Shown here: positions 52,776-61,350 of the stretch, piece by piece
Numbering within the stretch: position 1 is the first letter of the stretch
Layout: every line of letters begins with the position of its first letter
Source of the DNA: Stigmatella erecta
GTDB taxonomy: Bacteria > Myxococcota > Myxococcia > Myxococcales > Myxococcaceae
Direction: 5' to 3'
Assembly (NCBI RefSeq): GCF_900111745.1
Contig: NZ_FOIJ01000008.1
Coordinates: 310,001-374,000, forward strand
Length of the DNA: 64,000 nucleotides
Position numbers and translations under genes: made by a program
Notes under the pieces: generated by a model
The model's database searches: none
What the model was told of the DNA's origin: nothing
The model's input: the letters and a program-made list of their open reading frames with translations, nothing else

Positions 52776-53494
52776 AAGCCCTGCTCATCGCCCGCCGCGA
52801 GCTCGCGGGCTACCTGCGCACGCTCAGCGGCTACCTCATCATCGCGGTCATCCTCGCGTTGAACGGGCTGTTCTTCAACGCGTTCGCCCTGGGCAAGGCG
52901 GCGGAGCGCTCCGCCACGGTGCTGTCCAACTTCTTCTATTACTCGAGCGGCTTCACCATCGTGGCCTCCGTGTTCATCTCCATGCGCCTGCTGGCCGAGG
53001 AGCGCCAGGCGGGCACGCTGCCGCTGCTGTACTCCTCGCCGGTGCGGGACCGGGACATCGTGCTGGGCAAGTACCTGGCGGGCCTGGTGTTCCTCGCGCT
53101 GTACCTCGTGTGCACGGTGTACATGCCGCTGATGGTGATGGTGAACGGCAAGGTGTCCGCCGGGCACATCGCCGCGGGCTATCTGGGGCTGCTGCTGCTG
53201 GGCAGTGCGTCCCTGGCGGTGGGAACGTTCGGCTCGGCGCTGGCGCGCAACCAGCTCCTGGCCGCCATCCTCACCGCGTGCATTCTGGTGGGGCTCATCG
53301 TCTGCTGGCTGCTGGCGCGCATCACCGCCCAGCCGCTGTCGGATGTGTTCAGCGCGCTGTCACTGTGGAACCAGCACTTCCCGCCCTTCCAGGCCGGGCT
53401 GGTGCACGCCCGGGACGTCGCCTACTACCTCCTCGTCACCTATGTGGCGCTCTTCGGGGCCACGCGGGTGCTGGAAGCGCGGAGGTGGCGATGA
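52772..53494 (+). CDS. ABC-2 type permease (GldF-like)
   Basis: The 240-residue protein has six hydrophobic segments, starting ELAGYLRTLSGYLIIAVIL, with the conserved cytoplasmic motif PLLYSSPVRDRDIVLGKYLAG of ABC-2 permeases. The last transmembrane helix (DVAYYLLVTYVALFGATRVLE) is typical. It overlaps the ATPase and the GldG-like genes by 4 bases each, so three subunits are coupled. Confidence 0.92.
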   Translation: MKALLIARRELAGYLRTLSGYLIIAVILALNGLFFNAFALGKAAERSATVLSNFFYYSSGFTIVASVFISMRLLAEERQAGTLPLLYSSPVRDRDIVLGKYLAGLVFLALYLVCTVYMPLMVMVNGKVSAGHIAAGYLGLLLLGSASLAVGTFGSALARNQLLAAILTACILVGLIVCWLLARITAQPLSDVFSALSLWNQHFPPFQAGLVHARDVAYYLLVTYVALFGATRVLEARRWR

Positions 53495-55350
53495 ACCCGC
53501 GCGCCAGCAGTCTTCCCTCGACGGTGCTGTTCGTGGCCGTGCTGGTGGGCGGCCTCATCGCCGAGCGCCTCGCCGGGGCGGGGGGCTCGCTTACCGCCGT
53601 GATGGTGCTGCGCCTCCTGGTGCTCCTGGGCATCATCGCCTGGGGCGCGGTGCGCCTGATGCGGGTGGGCGGGGAGCGCCGGGTGCTGTGGCGCTGGACG
53701 CTCATCTGCTACGCGGTGGCCTTCACGGGGCTGGTGCTCTACACCGCCCAGACGGAGCTGGGGACGCGCCTGTTCGGCACGCCCCTGGCCCAGGCCGCGC
53801 CGAAGCTGGCCGTGGCTTTCCAGGTGCTCTTCCCGGCGCTGCTCGTCCTGGGGCTGGTGCCGCTGGCGCTGCTAGAAGTCTCCGCCGCGGCCATGGTGCG
53901 CGCGCCGGTGCTGGAGACCGACCGGGCCCGGGGCGCCCTGTTCGCGGGGTTGGGCACGGCCTTCGTGCTCATCTTCGCCTTCTCGGCCATGTACGTGGCC
54001 ACCCAGCTCGATACGACGTGGGACCTGTCCTACTTCCGCACCGCCCGGCCCGGCGAGTCCACGCGCAAGGTGGTGCGCGGCCTCAACGAGCCGCTCCAGG
54101 TGACGTCCTTCTTCCCCCCGGCCAATGACGTGGGCAGCCAGGTGGAGCAGTACTTCCGGGAGCTGGCTGGGGAGTCGTCCCAGCTCCAGGTGGAACGGCT
54201 GGACCAGGCCGTGGAGCCGGCGCGGGCGCGGGCGCTGGGGGTGACCACCAACGGCGTGGTCGTCTTCTCCAAGGGGGAGAAGCGCGAAGTGTACACGGTG
54301 GGGCTGGAGCTGGACCGGGCCCGTGGGCAGCTCCAGCGGTTGGATCAGGAGGTCCAGCGGCGGCTGCTGACGGTGGCCCGTCCCCGGCGGGCCGTCTACT
54401 TCACCACGGGCCACGGGGAGCGCTCGGATGGGCGCGCCGCGCCGGGAGAGGCGGCCCGGGCGGGCATCAACCAGCTCAAGGAGCTGCTCCGGGCGCAGAA
54501 CGTGGAGCTGCAGAACCTGGGCGCATCCGAGGGCCTGGGCTCGGAGGTGCCGCGCGATGCGGCGGTGGTGGTGCTCATGGGGCCCACGAAGGACTTCCTT
54601 CCGGAGGAGGTGGCCGTCCTTCGCGAGTATGCGGAGCGGGGCGGACGGCTGTGGATCGCCTTGGATCCCGAGGGGCCTTCGTATGATGCGCTCCTGGAGC
54701 CGCTGGGCCTGCGCTACCTCAACACGCCACTGGCCAATGACCAGGTGTTCTTCCGCGCCACGCGTCAGCCGAGCGACCGGGGCAACCTGGGCACCTCGAC
54801 GTTCTCCTCGCACCCCTCCGTGTCCACGCTCTCCTCGCTGGGCACCCAGGCGCCGGTGGCCTTCCTGAGCGCGGGCGCGCTGGAGCCGCGCAATCCGCTG
54901 CCCCCCGGGCTGGGGCAGGACATCACGGTGAAGGCCCACGAGGCGACGTTCCTCGACAAGGACCGCGACTTCACGGAGGACCCCGGCGAGGAGCGCCGGA
55001 GCTGGCCGCTCGTGGTGGCCGTGGAGAAGTCCCCCGGGCCCGGCAAGGAGCTCATGCGGGCCGTGGTGATGGGGGACTCGGACGCGCTGTCGGACGGCGT
55101 GGTGCCGAACCTGGCCAACGCCTACCTGGTGATGGACACGCTGCGCTGGCTCACCGGCGAGGAGGCCATCTCCGGGGCCGTGTCCAGTGAGGAGGATGTG
55201 CCCATCCAGCATACGCGCGAGCAGGACGTCGCCTGGTTCTACGCGACCGTCTTCCTGGGACCCGTGCTGGTGCTGGCGGTGGGCTTCTTCGTGACGCGGC
55301 GGCGCGGCAAGCGCGCGCCGCGGGATGTGGCGGAAGGGGGTGCGCGATGA
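53491..55350 (+). CDS. GldG-like ABC transporter-associated protein
   Basis: The 619-residue protein has four N-terminal transmembrane helices (residues 1-175) and a large extracytoplasmic region with the Gld/ABC-type uncharacterised pattern: RTARPGESTRKVVRGLNEPLQV, the VTTNGVVVFSKGEKREV segment and YFTTGHGERSDG. A C-terminal helix (FYATVFLGPVLVLAVGFFVTRR) closes it. It is the substrate-facing subunit in the GldAFG-type transporter. Bacteroidetes homologues act in gliding motility; in myxobacteria the role is not established here. Confidence 0.88.
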   Translation: MNPRASSLPSTVLFVAVLVGGLIAERLAGAGGSLTAVMVLRLLVLLGIIAWGAVRLMRVGGERRVLWRWTLICYAVAFTGLVLYTAQTELGTRLFGTPLAQAAPKLAVAFQVLFPALLVLGLVPLALLEVSAAAMVRAPVLETDRARGALFAGLGTAFVLIFAFSAMYVATQLDTTWDLSYFRTARPGESTRKVVRGLNEPLQVTSFFPPANDVGSQVEQYFRELAGESSQLQVERLDQAVEPARARALGVTTNGVVVFSKGEKREVYTVGLELDRARGQLQRLDQEVQRRLLTVARPRRAVYFTTGHGERSDGRAAPGEAARAGINQLKELLRAQNVELQNLGASEGLGSEVPRDAAVVVLMGPTKDFLPEEVAVLREYAERGGRLWIALDPEGPSYDALLEPLGLRYLNTPLANDQVFFRATRQPSDRGNLGTSTFSSHPSVSTLSSLGTQAPVAFLSAGALEPRNPLPPGLGQDITVKAHEATFLDKDRDFTEDPGEERRSWPLVVAVEKSPGPGKELMRAVVMGDSDALSDGVVPNLANAYLVMDTLRWLTGEEAISGAVSSEEDVPIQHTREQDVAWFYATVFLGPVLVLAVGFFVTRRRGKRAPRDVAEGGAR

Positions 55351-56366
55351 ACGCGCGAGGGGTGGCCATTCAAGGCGCGCTCGCGGTAGCAGGGCTGGTG
55401 GCGGCCTTTCTCGTCTGGCAGCGAGAGCCCGAGGGGATGCCCGGCGAAGTCACCGTCCTGGAGGTGTCCCCGCGCTCGCTCCAGCGGGTGCGGTACGCGG
55501 ATGCCTCCCGGGCCGCGGAGCTGTTCCGGGATCCGAACGACGAGGAGACGGTCTGGCTGCGGCTCGAGACCCAGCCGCCACCGGCCGGGGCCCCCGCGGA
55601 TGGAGGCGTGGCGGACGGGGGAGGGGCCGATGCGGGCGGGGTGCCTCCGCCCCCGCCGCCCCGGGAGCTGCGTGGCAACGAGACGGCGAAGGGCTTGTGG
55701 AAGCGCCTGGCGCCCTTGAAGGCCACGCGGGCCCTGGGAGAACTCGATGCGAAGAAGCTGGAGGAGCTGGGGCTGACGAACAGCCCCCGGAAGCTGACGC
55801 TGACGGTGGACGGGCGCGAGCAGACCTTCACCGTGGCATCTCCCTCGGGGACGTCCTGGGGCAGCCCGTACCTGCGCCGCGAGGATGGCCGGGTTTTCCT
55901 GCTGGGGCCCGCGCTCCTGCCGGACCTGGAGAATGCGTCGAGCCGGCTCGTGGACCGCCGCAAGCACACCTTCGAGATGGGGGGCTTCGATGCCTTCACG
56001 GTCTTCCAGGGGAAGAACGCGCGCGCCTTCGTGGTGAACGGCAAGCCGCCGTCCCCCGTGACGGTGGCCCCGCAGAACGCCCCGGACAAGCAGGATGAGT
56101 TCGTCCGCAACTGGTTCGACCGGGTATGGCGGCTCGTGCCGACGGATCTGCTCGGCAAGGGCGAGGAACCGGCGGGCGGCGCACCGGAGGAGGTGTTCCG
56201 CGTGGAGTTCCGCCAAGGCGGCAAGCCGGTGGGCTTCGTCATCGTGGCCCGGGGACTCCAGGGCGGCTTCTTCCTGAAGACCGAGCACCTGCCGGGCTGG
56301 GCGAAGCTTCCCTCCGGCGTGGACACGCTCGCTTCGGAGGCCGTCAAAGTCAGCCAGGCGGACTGA
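55347..56366 (+). CDS. DUF4340 domain protein in the Gld-type ABC operon
   Basis: The 339-residue protein has a single N-terminal transmembrane segment (GALAVAGLVAAFLVWQRE). The DUF4340-like body contains a Gly/Ala/Asp-rich linker (GGVADGGGADAGG), KLEELGLTNSPRKLTLTVDGRE and YLRREDGRVFLLG. It overlaps the GldG-like gene by 4 bases and closes the coupled operon. DUF4340 is regularly found next to GldG-like genes. No enzymatic motif. Confidence 0.82.
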   Translation: MNARGVAIQGALAVAGLVAAFLVWQREPEGMPGEVTVLEVSPRSLQRVRYADASRAAELFRDPNDEETVWLRLETQPPPAGAPADGGVADGGGADAGGVPPPPPPRELRGNETAKGLWKRLAPLKATRALGELDAKKLEELGLTNSPRKLTLTVDGREQTFTVASPSGTSWGSPYLRREDGRVFLLGPALLPDLENASSRLVDRRKHTFEMGGFDAFTVFQGKNARAFVVNGKPPSPVTVAPQNAPDKQDEFVRNWFDRVWRLVPTDLLGKGEEPAGGAPEEVFRVEFRQGGKPVGFVIVARGLQGGFFLKTEHLPGWAKLPSGVDTLASEAVKVSQAD

Positions 56367-56463
56367 GCACGCTTTCGGGGAAAAGTGCGGGTTGGGCCGC
56401 AACTCTCTTCCTCATGATTCGAGAATCAATTCGAAATCACCTGCTCGACCGAAGGGGCCTCCC

Positions 56464-57201
56464 ATGAGCACCGCCGCCATCCGCAGCCAGCCGTCTTCCG
56501 GAAACTACAAGATCCAGTACGGGGACACGCTGTCGGGGATTGCCAAGGCGAGGGGCACGACGGTCAGCGCGCTGATGAAGGCGAACCCGCAGATCAAGGA
56601 CGCCAACAAGATCTACGCGGGCCGCAGCCTGAACATCCCCGGGCAGCGCGACAGCTTCGAGGCCGCCAAGCCCTCGCGGCCGGGCTCCAGCCGGCCTTCT
56701 TCCCCCAGCACCCAGGCCCCTGGCGCCCAGGCCCCCAGCACCACGGGCCCGGCCTCGCAGGGCCCCAAGGGGAGCCCCTTCGAGATCGCCAAGAACCAGC
56801 TCGGCAAGAACGCCGGCAGCCTCAAGCTGGAGAAGGGCGGCGTGGGCTCGGACATGGATGACTGGGTCCCCAACAACGTCAACTGCGCCAACTTCGTCTC
56901 CGCGTGCCTGGAGCAGGCCGGACAGATCAAGAACGGCCAGCACCACAACGCGGTGACGGGCCTGCAGGCCAACCTGGACAAGGATCCGAACTTCAAGCGC
57001 GTCCCGCTGTCCCAGGCGAAGCCGGGCGACGTGGTGAGCATGAAGACGCCGGGGGGCCACCACGTGGTGATGTTCGCCGGGATGAAGAACGGCAAGCCCC
57101 AGTTCATCGGCTCCAACAACGTGAACGCGGATGGCTCGCAGCGCATCTCGATGACGTCGATGAACTACCCCATCCTGTCGGTCCACCAGTACCGCGGCTG
57201 A
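56464..57201 (+). CDS. LysM-NlpC/P60-like peptidoglycan hydrolase
   Basis: The 245-residue protein has a LysM domain (residues about 14-59, KIQYGDTLSGIAKARGTTVSALMKANP), a Pro/Ser/Ala-rich linker (65-105) and a Cys peptidase-like domain with Cys141 in NCANFVS and His199/His200 in GGHHVVMFAG. There is no signal peptide; such proteins in myxobacteria may leave by another route or act on lysis. The 97-base gap upstream may hold a promoter. Domain call is firm in outline; the peptidase subtype (NlpC/P60 or CHAP) is uncertain. Confidence 0.82.
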   Translation: MSTAAIRSQPSSGNYKIQYGDTLSGIAKARGTTVSALMKANPQIKDANKIYAGRSLNIPGQRDSFEAAKPSRPGSSRPSSPSTQAPGAQAPSTTGPASQGPKGSPFEIAKNQLGKNAGSLKLEKGGVGSDMDDWVPNNVNCANFVSACLEQAGQIKNGQHHNAVTGLQANLDKDPNFKRVPLSQAKPGDVVSMKTPGGHHVVMFAGMKNGKPQFIGSNNVNADGSQRISMTSMNYPILSVHQYRG

Positions 57202-57226
57202 GCGGCGCCCCCCCCGCCATCGCCCG

Positions 57227-57652
57227 TCACGCCAGTGCCGGGCTCACGCGCCGCAGTCCGGCGTACTGAAGTCCCGCGAAGGCCGCGACCGCCAGGGCCT
57301 GGCCCAGGGTGAAGAGGATGCCCAGGGCCGTGGGGTCCGCCCATCCGGTCACCAGCAGCAGCACGCTGTCGAGCGCCCACAGCAGGTTGTAGCCCACGAT
57401 GGCCCAGACGAGCCGGTGGGAGACGGACGCCCGGGAGGCCAGGAACACCAGCAGGGCGGCGAAGGGCAGCAGGCTGAGGCCCGCCACCCGGAGCAGGGTC
57501 TCGTTGAGCCCGAGCAGGCCGCCCAGGGGACTGGCGGCCGCCAGCATGAGGGCCCCGGTGGCCCCACTGACGAGCCCATCGGCCAGCAGCGCCCGGCGCA
57601 GCAGGTTCCACGAGGCCGTCATCGAAGCCGTCACCGAGTTCATCGCATTCAT
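57227..57652 (-). CDS. Small four-helix membrane protein, unknown function
   Basis: The 141-residue protein has four hydrophobic helices (LLADGLVSGATGALMLAAA, LLRVAGLSLLPFAALLVFLA, LVWAIVGYNLLWALDSVLLL, LGILFTLGQALAVAAFAGLQ). The AGGAG site precedes ATG at 57652 by 9 bases; the upstream Met at 57661 sits directly on that site and is less likely. It is divergent from the XRE regulator gene, which may control it. The family is unrecognised. Confidence 0.65.
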   Translation of the reverse strand: MNAMNSVTASMTASWNLLRRALLADGLVSGATGALMLAAASPLGGLLGLNETLLRVAGLSLLPFAALLVFLASRASVSHRLVWAIVGYNLLWALDSVLLLVTGWADPTALGILFTLGQALAVAAFAGLQYAGLRRVSPALA

Positions 57653-57793
57653 CGCACGCATCTCCTGAGAAAGGGGGCCGCCGCGGTGGGACACACCCCC
57701 GTGGGTTCAGGCACAAAATGCGTGGCCGGGGTTCCGGAGTCGATTACCTCGGAGGGAATTGGCGCGATGACGCCGGGCCCCTATCGTCGGGCC

Positions 57794-58624
57794 ATGGCAA
57801 CCCCGAGTCCTTCCACCGGACGTCCCGTGGGCGCGCTGCTGCGCCAGTGGCGTGAGCGCCGTGGCCTCAGCCAGCTTCACCTGGCCTGCCGCGCGGAGGT
57901 CTCCAGCCGGCACGTCAGCTTCCTGGAGACGGGCCGCTCTCAGCCCAGCCGGGAGATGCTGCTCCACCTCGCCGAGGAGCTGGAGGTGCCGCTGCGCGAG
58001 CGCAATGCCCTGTTGATGGCCGCCGGGTATGCCCCCGTCTATGCGGAGAGGAGCCTGGAGGATCCGGCCCTCCAGGCCACCCGGGACGCGGTGGAGCTCG
58101 TCCTCAAGGGCCACGAGCCCTATCCTGCGCTCGCCGTGGACCGGCACTGGCACCTGGTCTCGGCCAACCGCGCCCTGGGGGCCCTGCTGACGGGCATCGC
58201 GCCCGAGCTGCTCCAGCCCCCGGTCAATGTCCTGAGGCTCAGCCTGCATCCCGCCGGGCTCGCGCCGCGCATCCTCAACCTGGCGCAGTGGCGGGCCCAC
58301 CTGCTCGCGCGGCTCCGGCATCAAGTCGACCTCACCGCCGATCCGGTGCTCTCCGCGCTCCATGACGAGCTCCGGGGCTATCCCGCACCGGAGGGCCCCG
58401 CGCACGGCAAGGGCCGGGAGTCCGAGCCGGTGGGCGTCGTGGTGCCGCTGCGCCTGGAGACGGCCGTGGGGGTGCTCTCGTTCTTCAGCACCATCACCGT
58501 CTTTGGCACCCCCATCGACATCACCCTCTCCGAACTCGCGATCGAGTCCTTTTTCCCCGCGGACCCCGCGACCGCCGAGGCCTTGCGAGGGCTCTCCGAG
58601 AAGGCGGCCCCGCCGGTTTCCTGA
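57794..58624 (+). CDS. XRE-family regulator with MmyB-like ligand-binding domain
   Basis: The 276-residue protein has an N-terminal HTH_3/XRE domain (GALLRQWRERRGLSQLHLACRAEVSSRHVSFLETGRSQPS). The MmyB-type PAS-like C-terminal domain contains PYPALAVDRHWHLVSANRAL and WRAHLLARLRHQ. Such regulators bind DNA and respond to fatty acid-like ligands. It is divergent from a small membrane protein with a 141-base gap and precedes an MFS exporter, both likely targets. Confidence 0.92.
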   Translation: MATPSPSTGRPVGALLRQWRERRGLSQLHLACRAEVSSRHVSFLETGRSQPSREMLLHLAEELEVPLRERNALLMAAGYAPVYAERSLEDPALQATRDAVELVLKGHEPYPALAVDRHWHLVSANRALGALLTGIAPELLQPPVNVLRLSLHPAGLAPRILNLAQWRAHLLARLRHQVDLTADPVLSALHDELRGYPAPEGPAHGKGRESEPVGVVVPLRLETAVGVLSFFSTITVFGTPIDITLSELAIESFFPADPATAEALRGLSEKAAPPVS

Positions 58625-58737
58625 GCTTGGCGGGGTGCGGTGCGTGGAGGCAGCCTGGCGGAGGGAGGCCGCCCTGCCTGAGACGGCCTGCGGTGGCTGG
58701 CGGTCATGAGAGGCTTGGGTTAGAGGCGCATGAACCC

Positions 58738-60024
58738 ATGGCATCTCCCCCTGGCCCTTCCCATCCCCTGTCCGTCTTCCGCCACCGTGACTTCCGGTTC
58801 TACCAGCTGGCGCGGCTGTGCGCGGTGCTGGCCGTCCAGATCGAATCGGTGGCCATCGGCTGGCAAGTCTACGAGATGACCGGGAGCGCCCTGGCGCTGG
58901 GCTACACGGGCCTGGCGCAGTTCGTGCCCTTCTTCACCTTCGCCCTCATCGGTGGCCAGGTGGCGGACCGGGTGGATCGCCGCGCCATCCTGGTGGTGTG
59001 CCAGGCGGTCATGCTGCTGTGCAGCCTGCTGCTGCTGGCCTTCTCGCTGGGCCACATCCAGGACGTGCGCTTCGTCTACGGGGTGCTGATGCTCTTCGGG
59101 ACCGCGCGGGCCTTCTACGCGCCCGCAGGTTCGGCGCTCACCCCCCGCCTGGTGCCCGCCGAGGACCTCACGCGCGCCGTGGCCATCAACTCCACCAGCT
59201 GGCAGGTGGCCACCATCGCCGGCCCCGCGGTGGGCGGGCTCCTCTATGGCTGGGCAGGGGCCGAGGGCGCCTACATTGGCTCCGCGTCGCTGTGCGCGCT
59301 CAGCGTGCTGTGGACGGTGTCCTTGAAGGTAAGGACGGGGCGAGCCTCCAGCTCCGCGTTCTCCGTGGCGTCGGTCCTGGCGGGGTTCCGCTTCCTGCGC
59401 CGCCAGCGGGTGCTCCTGGGCAGCATCACCCTCGACTTGTTCGCGGTGCTGTTCGGCGGTGCGGTGGCGCTCCTGCCCATCTACGCGCGGGACGTGCTGC
59501 ACACCGGGCCCTGGGGCATGGGCCTGCTGCGCAGCGCGCCGGCCCTGGGTGCCGCCGCGGTGGCCGTGGTGCTCGCCTCCCGCCCCCTGGGCCGCCGGGC
59601 CGGATGGAAGATGTTCATCTCGGTGGGCATCTTCGGCGTGGCGACGCTCGCCTTCGGGCTCAGCCGCTGGCTGCCCCTGTCCGTCGTGGCCCTGGCGGTG
59701 GCGGGGGCGGCGGACATGGTGAGCGTGGTGGTGCGAGGCACGCTGGAGATGGTGGCCACGCCGGATGAGATGCGCGGCCGCGTGGGCGCGGTGAACATGA
59801 TGTGCGTGGGCGCCTCCAACGAGCTGGGGGAGTTCCGCGCGGGCGCCTTCGCCGAGCACCTGGGGCCCGTGGCGGCGGTGGTGTCCGGGGCGCTGGGAAC
59901 GCTGGTGGTGGTGGCGCTCTGGGCCACGGCCTTTCCCGAACTGCGGCGGGTGGACGAGCTGGAGCAGGCCGCCCGTGAGCCCCTTCCCGGGGAGGAGCCC
60001 CCGGCGGCCGCTTCCGCGCACTGA
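58738..60024 (+). CDS. MFS transporter (EntS/MFS_3-type exporter)
   Basis: The 428-residue protein has twelve or so hydrophobic helices and the MFS loop motif GGQVADRVDRRAIL. It belongs to the MFS_3-like group with EntS and other exporters, with PAGSALTPRLVPAEDLTRAVA as a second conserved segment. The substrate is unknown. The XRE gene ends 113 bases upstream in the same direction, which may indicate joint regulation. Confidence 0.88.
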   Translation: MASPPGPSHPLSVFRHRDFRFYQLARLCAVLAVQIESVAIGWQVYEMTGSALALGYTGLAQFVPFFTFALIGGQVADRVDRRAILVVCQAVMLLCSLLLLAFSLGHIQDVRFVYGVLMLFGTARAFYAPAGSALTPRLVPAEDLTRAVAINSTSWQVATIAGPAVGGLLYGWAGAEGAYIGSASLCALSVLWTVSLKVRTGRASSSAFSVASVLAGFRFLRRQRVLLGSITLDLFAVLFGGAVALLPIYARDVLHTGPWGMGLLRSAPALGAAAVAVVLASRPLGRRAGWKMFISVGIFGVATLAFGLSRWLPLSVVALAVAGAADMVSVVVRGTLEMVATPDEMRGRVGAVNMMCVGASNELGEFRAGAFAEHLGPVAAVVSGALGTLVVVALWATAFPELRRVDELEQAAREPLPGEEPPAAASAH

Positions 60025-60033
60025 GCCCCGGGC

Positions 60034-60933
60034 TCAGCGGTTCTTCGGCGGCTCTTCCGGCGTCAGCCGCAGCCGGATGTCCGCGAAGTGGTAGGGCGCC
60101 CAGGGGCCGGTGAACTGGAACGTCAGCATCGCGTGGTTCGCGGCGAGCGACTTGACCCGCGCGTCGAAGGCGGCCTCGCGCTCGCGGGCCACGAGGAAGA
60201 CGGCGTTGAGCATCATCCGCTCGCCCACGGGGCTCACCACCCGGGCCGCCGCGGCCACGGGCCGCAGGGCCTCCACCAGCGCCTCGCCTTCCCGCCGCGC
60301 CCGCTCCTGAATCGCCCTCGCCAGCGCGCGCTCGTACTCCAGGCGGCCAGGACTGCCCGGAGGCTGGAGCGCCAGGCGCCCCAGCTCCGCGTCGGCCTGC
60401 TCCAGCTCCCGGGTCACCCGGTCCTGGTCCCAGAGCACCTTGAGCCCCAGCTCGACATGCCCCTCCAGCCGGGCCAGCACGCCGCTGAAGGCGTCATGGG
60501 CCGCGCGCAGCAGCTCCGTGACGTCCTCGGGGGCCGGGAAGGTGAGGCCAAAGGCCGTGGGCAGCAGGGTGTGCTCGCGCATCACCGCCTCCTGGACCCG
60601 GTGGTGCGTCAGCACGTTGTCGCGCGTCGGATCCGGCACCCCCAGGGGGCCCTTCGAGACGACGGCGCCCAGCCCCCGGTATACGAGGGTGCTCACCTCG
60701 GCGGGCGGCACGCCCAGCCCGATGGGGCCAAAGCGCAGCGCCTCCTCCGTGCGCAGCACGCCATAGACGTACACGCCGTGCGCCAGCGTGAGCCCTTCAG
60801 AGGTGGGCAGCGGGACGCGAAGGGGCTCGGGCTCGGGGACGGGGCGGGGGGGCTCGACGGCCGGGGGCGGCTGGCGCTTCGCCGGACGCTTGGCGGTTCG
60901 GGAACTTCCTTTCCGGACGGGGGGCCGGGCCAT
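60034..60933 (-). CDS. GvpL/GvpF-family gas vesicle protein, stand-alone
   Basis: The 299-residue protein has a Pro/Lys-rich, probably disordered N-terminus (1-50) and a full GvpL/F body: VYVYGVLRTEEALRFG, GLGAVVSKGPLGVPDPTRDNVLTHHRVQEAVM, LLPTAFGLTF, VELGLKVLWD, and the terminal FQFTGPWAPYHFADIRL. GvpL/F proteins are accessory gas-vesicle components. There is no complete gvp cluster here. It is the last gene of the operon that also codes a GvpA/J-like protein, a histidine kinase and a receiver. It follows the receiver after 3 bases. Confidence 0.85.
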   Translation of the reverse strand: MARPPVRKGSSRTAKRPAKRQPPPAVEPPRPVPEPEPLRVPLPTSEGLTLAHGVYVYGVLRTEEALRFGPIGLGVPPAEVSTLVYRGLGAVVSKGPLGVPDPTRDNVLTHHRVQEAVMREHTLLPTAFGLTFPAPEDVTELLRAAHDAFSGVLARLEGHVELGLKVLWDQDRVTRELEQADAELGRLALQPPGSPGRLEYERALARAIQERARREGEALVEALRPVAAAARVVSPVGERMMLNAVFLVAREREAAFDARVKSLAANHAMLTFQFTGPWAPYHFADIRLRLTPEEPPKNR

Positions 60934-60936
60934 GTC

Positions 60937-61350
60937 TCACCGTGCCGGAAGCGTCTTGCGCCCTGCCAGCATCCGCTTCACTTCCTCCACCAGCGCATCG
61001 GGCAGACAGGGCTTGATGACGAAGGAGTCGCACCCGGCGTCCTGGGCGCCGCCGGGCTGGCCCGTCAGGGCGTGGCCCGTCAGCGCCACCACGGGGATGG
61101 TCTTCGTGCGCTCGTCGCTCTTGAGCCGGCGCGTGGCCTCCCAGCCGTCGATGACGGGCAGGGACAGGTCCATCAGGATGACGTCCGGCAGCAGCTCGAA
61201 GGCCTTGTCCAGCGCCTCGGCGCCATTCTTCGCCTCGGCCACCCGGAAGCCGGAGAACTCCAGGTACTCCGCATACATCTCGCGGGCATCCTGGTAGTCG
61301 TCGACGACCAGGACGAGCGGCTTGGGTCCTTCCCCAGGGGGATTGCTCAT
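60937..61350 (-). CDS. Single-domain response regulator (receiver)
   Basis: The 137-residue protein has only a receiver domain with acidic pair Asp17/Asp18, phosphoacceptor Asp61 (ILMDLSLP), switch Thr91 (ALTG) and Lys113 (VIKP). No output domain is present, so it passes the signal by protein contact. The start overlaps the kinase stop by 4 bases, so the pair is translationally coupled. Its neighbour GvpL/F-family protein is the most obvious candidate target. Confidence 0.95.
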   Translation of the reverse strand: MSNPPGEGPKPLVLVVDDYQDAREMYAEYLEFSGFRVAEAKNGAEALDKAFELLPDVILMDLSLPVIDGWEATRRLKSDERTKTIPVVALTGHALTGQPGGAQDAGCDSFVIKPCLPDALVEEVKRMLAGRKTLPAR

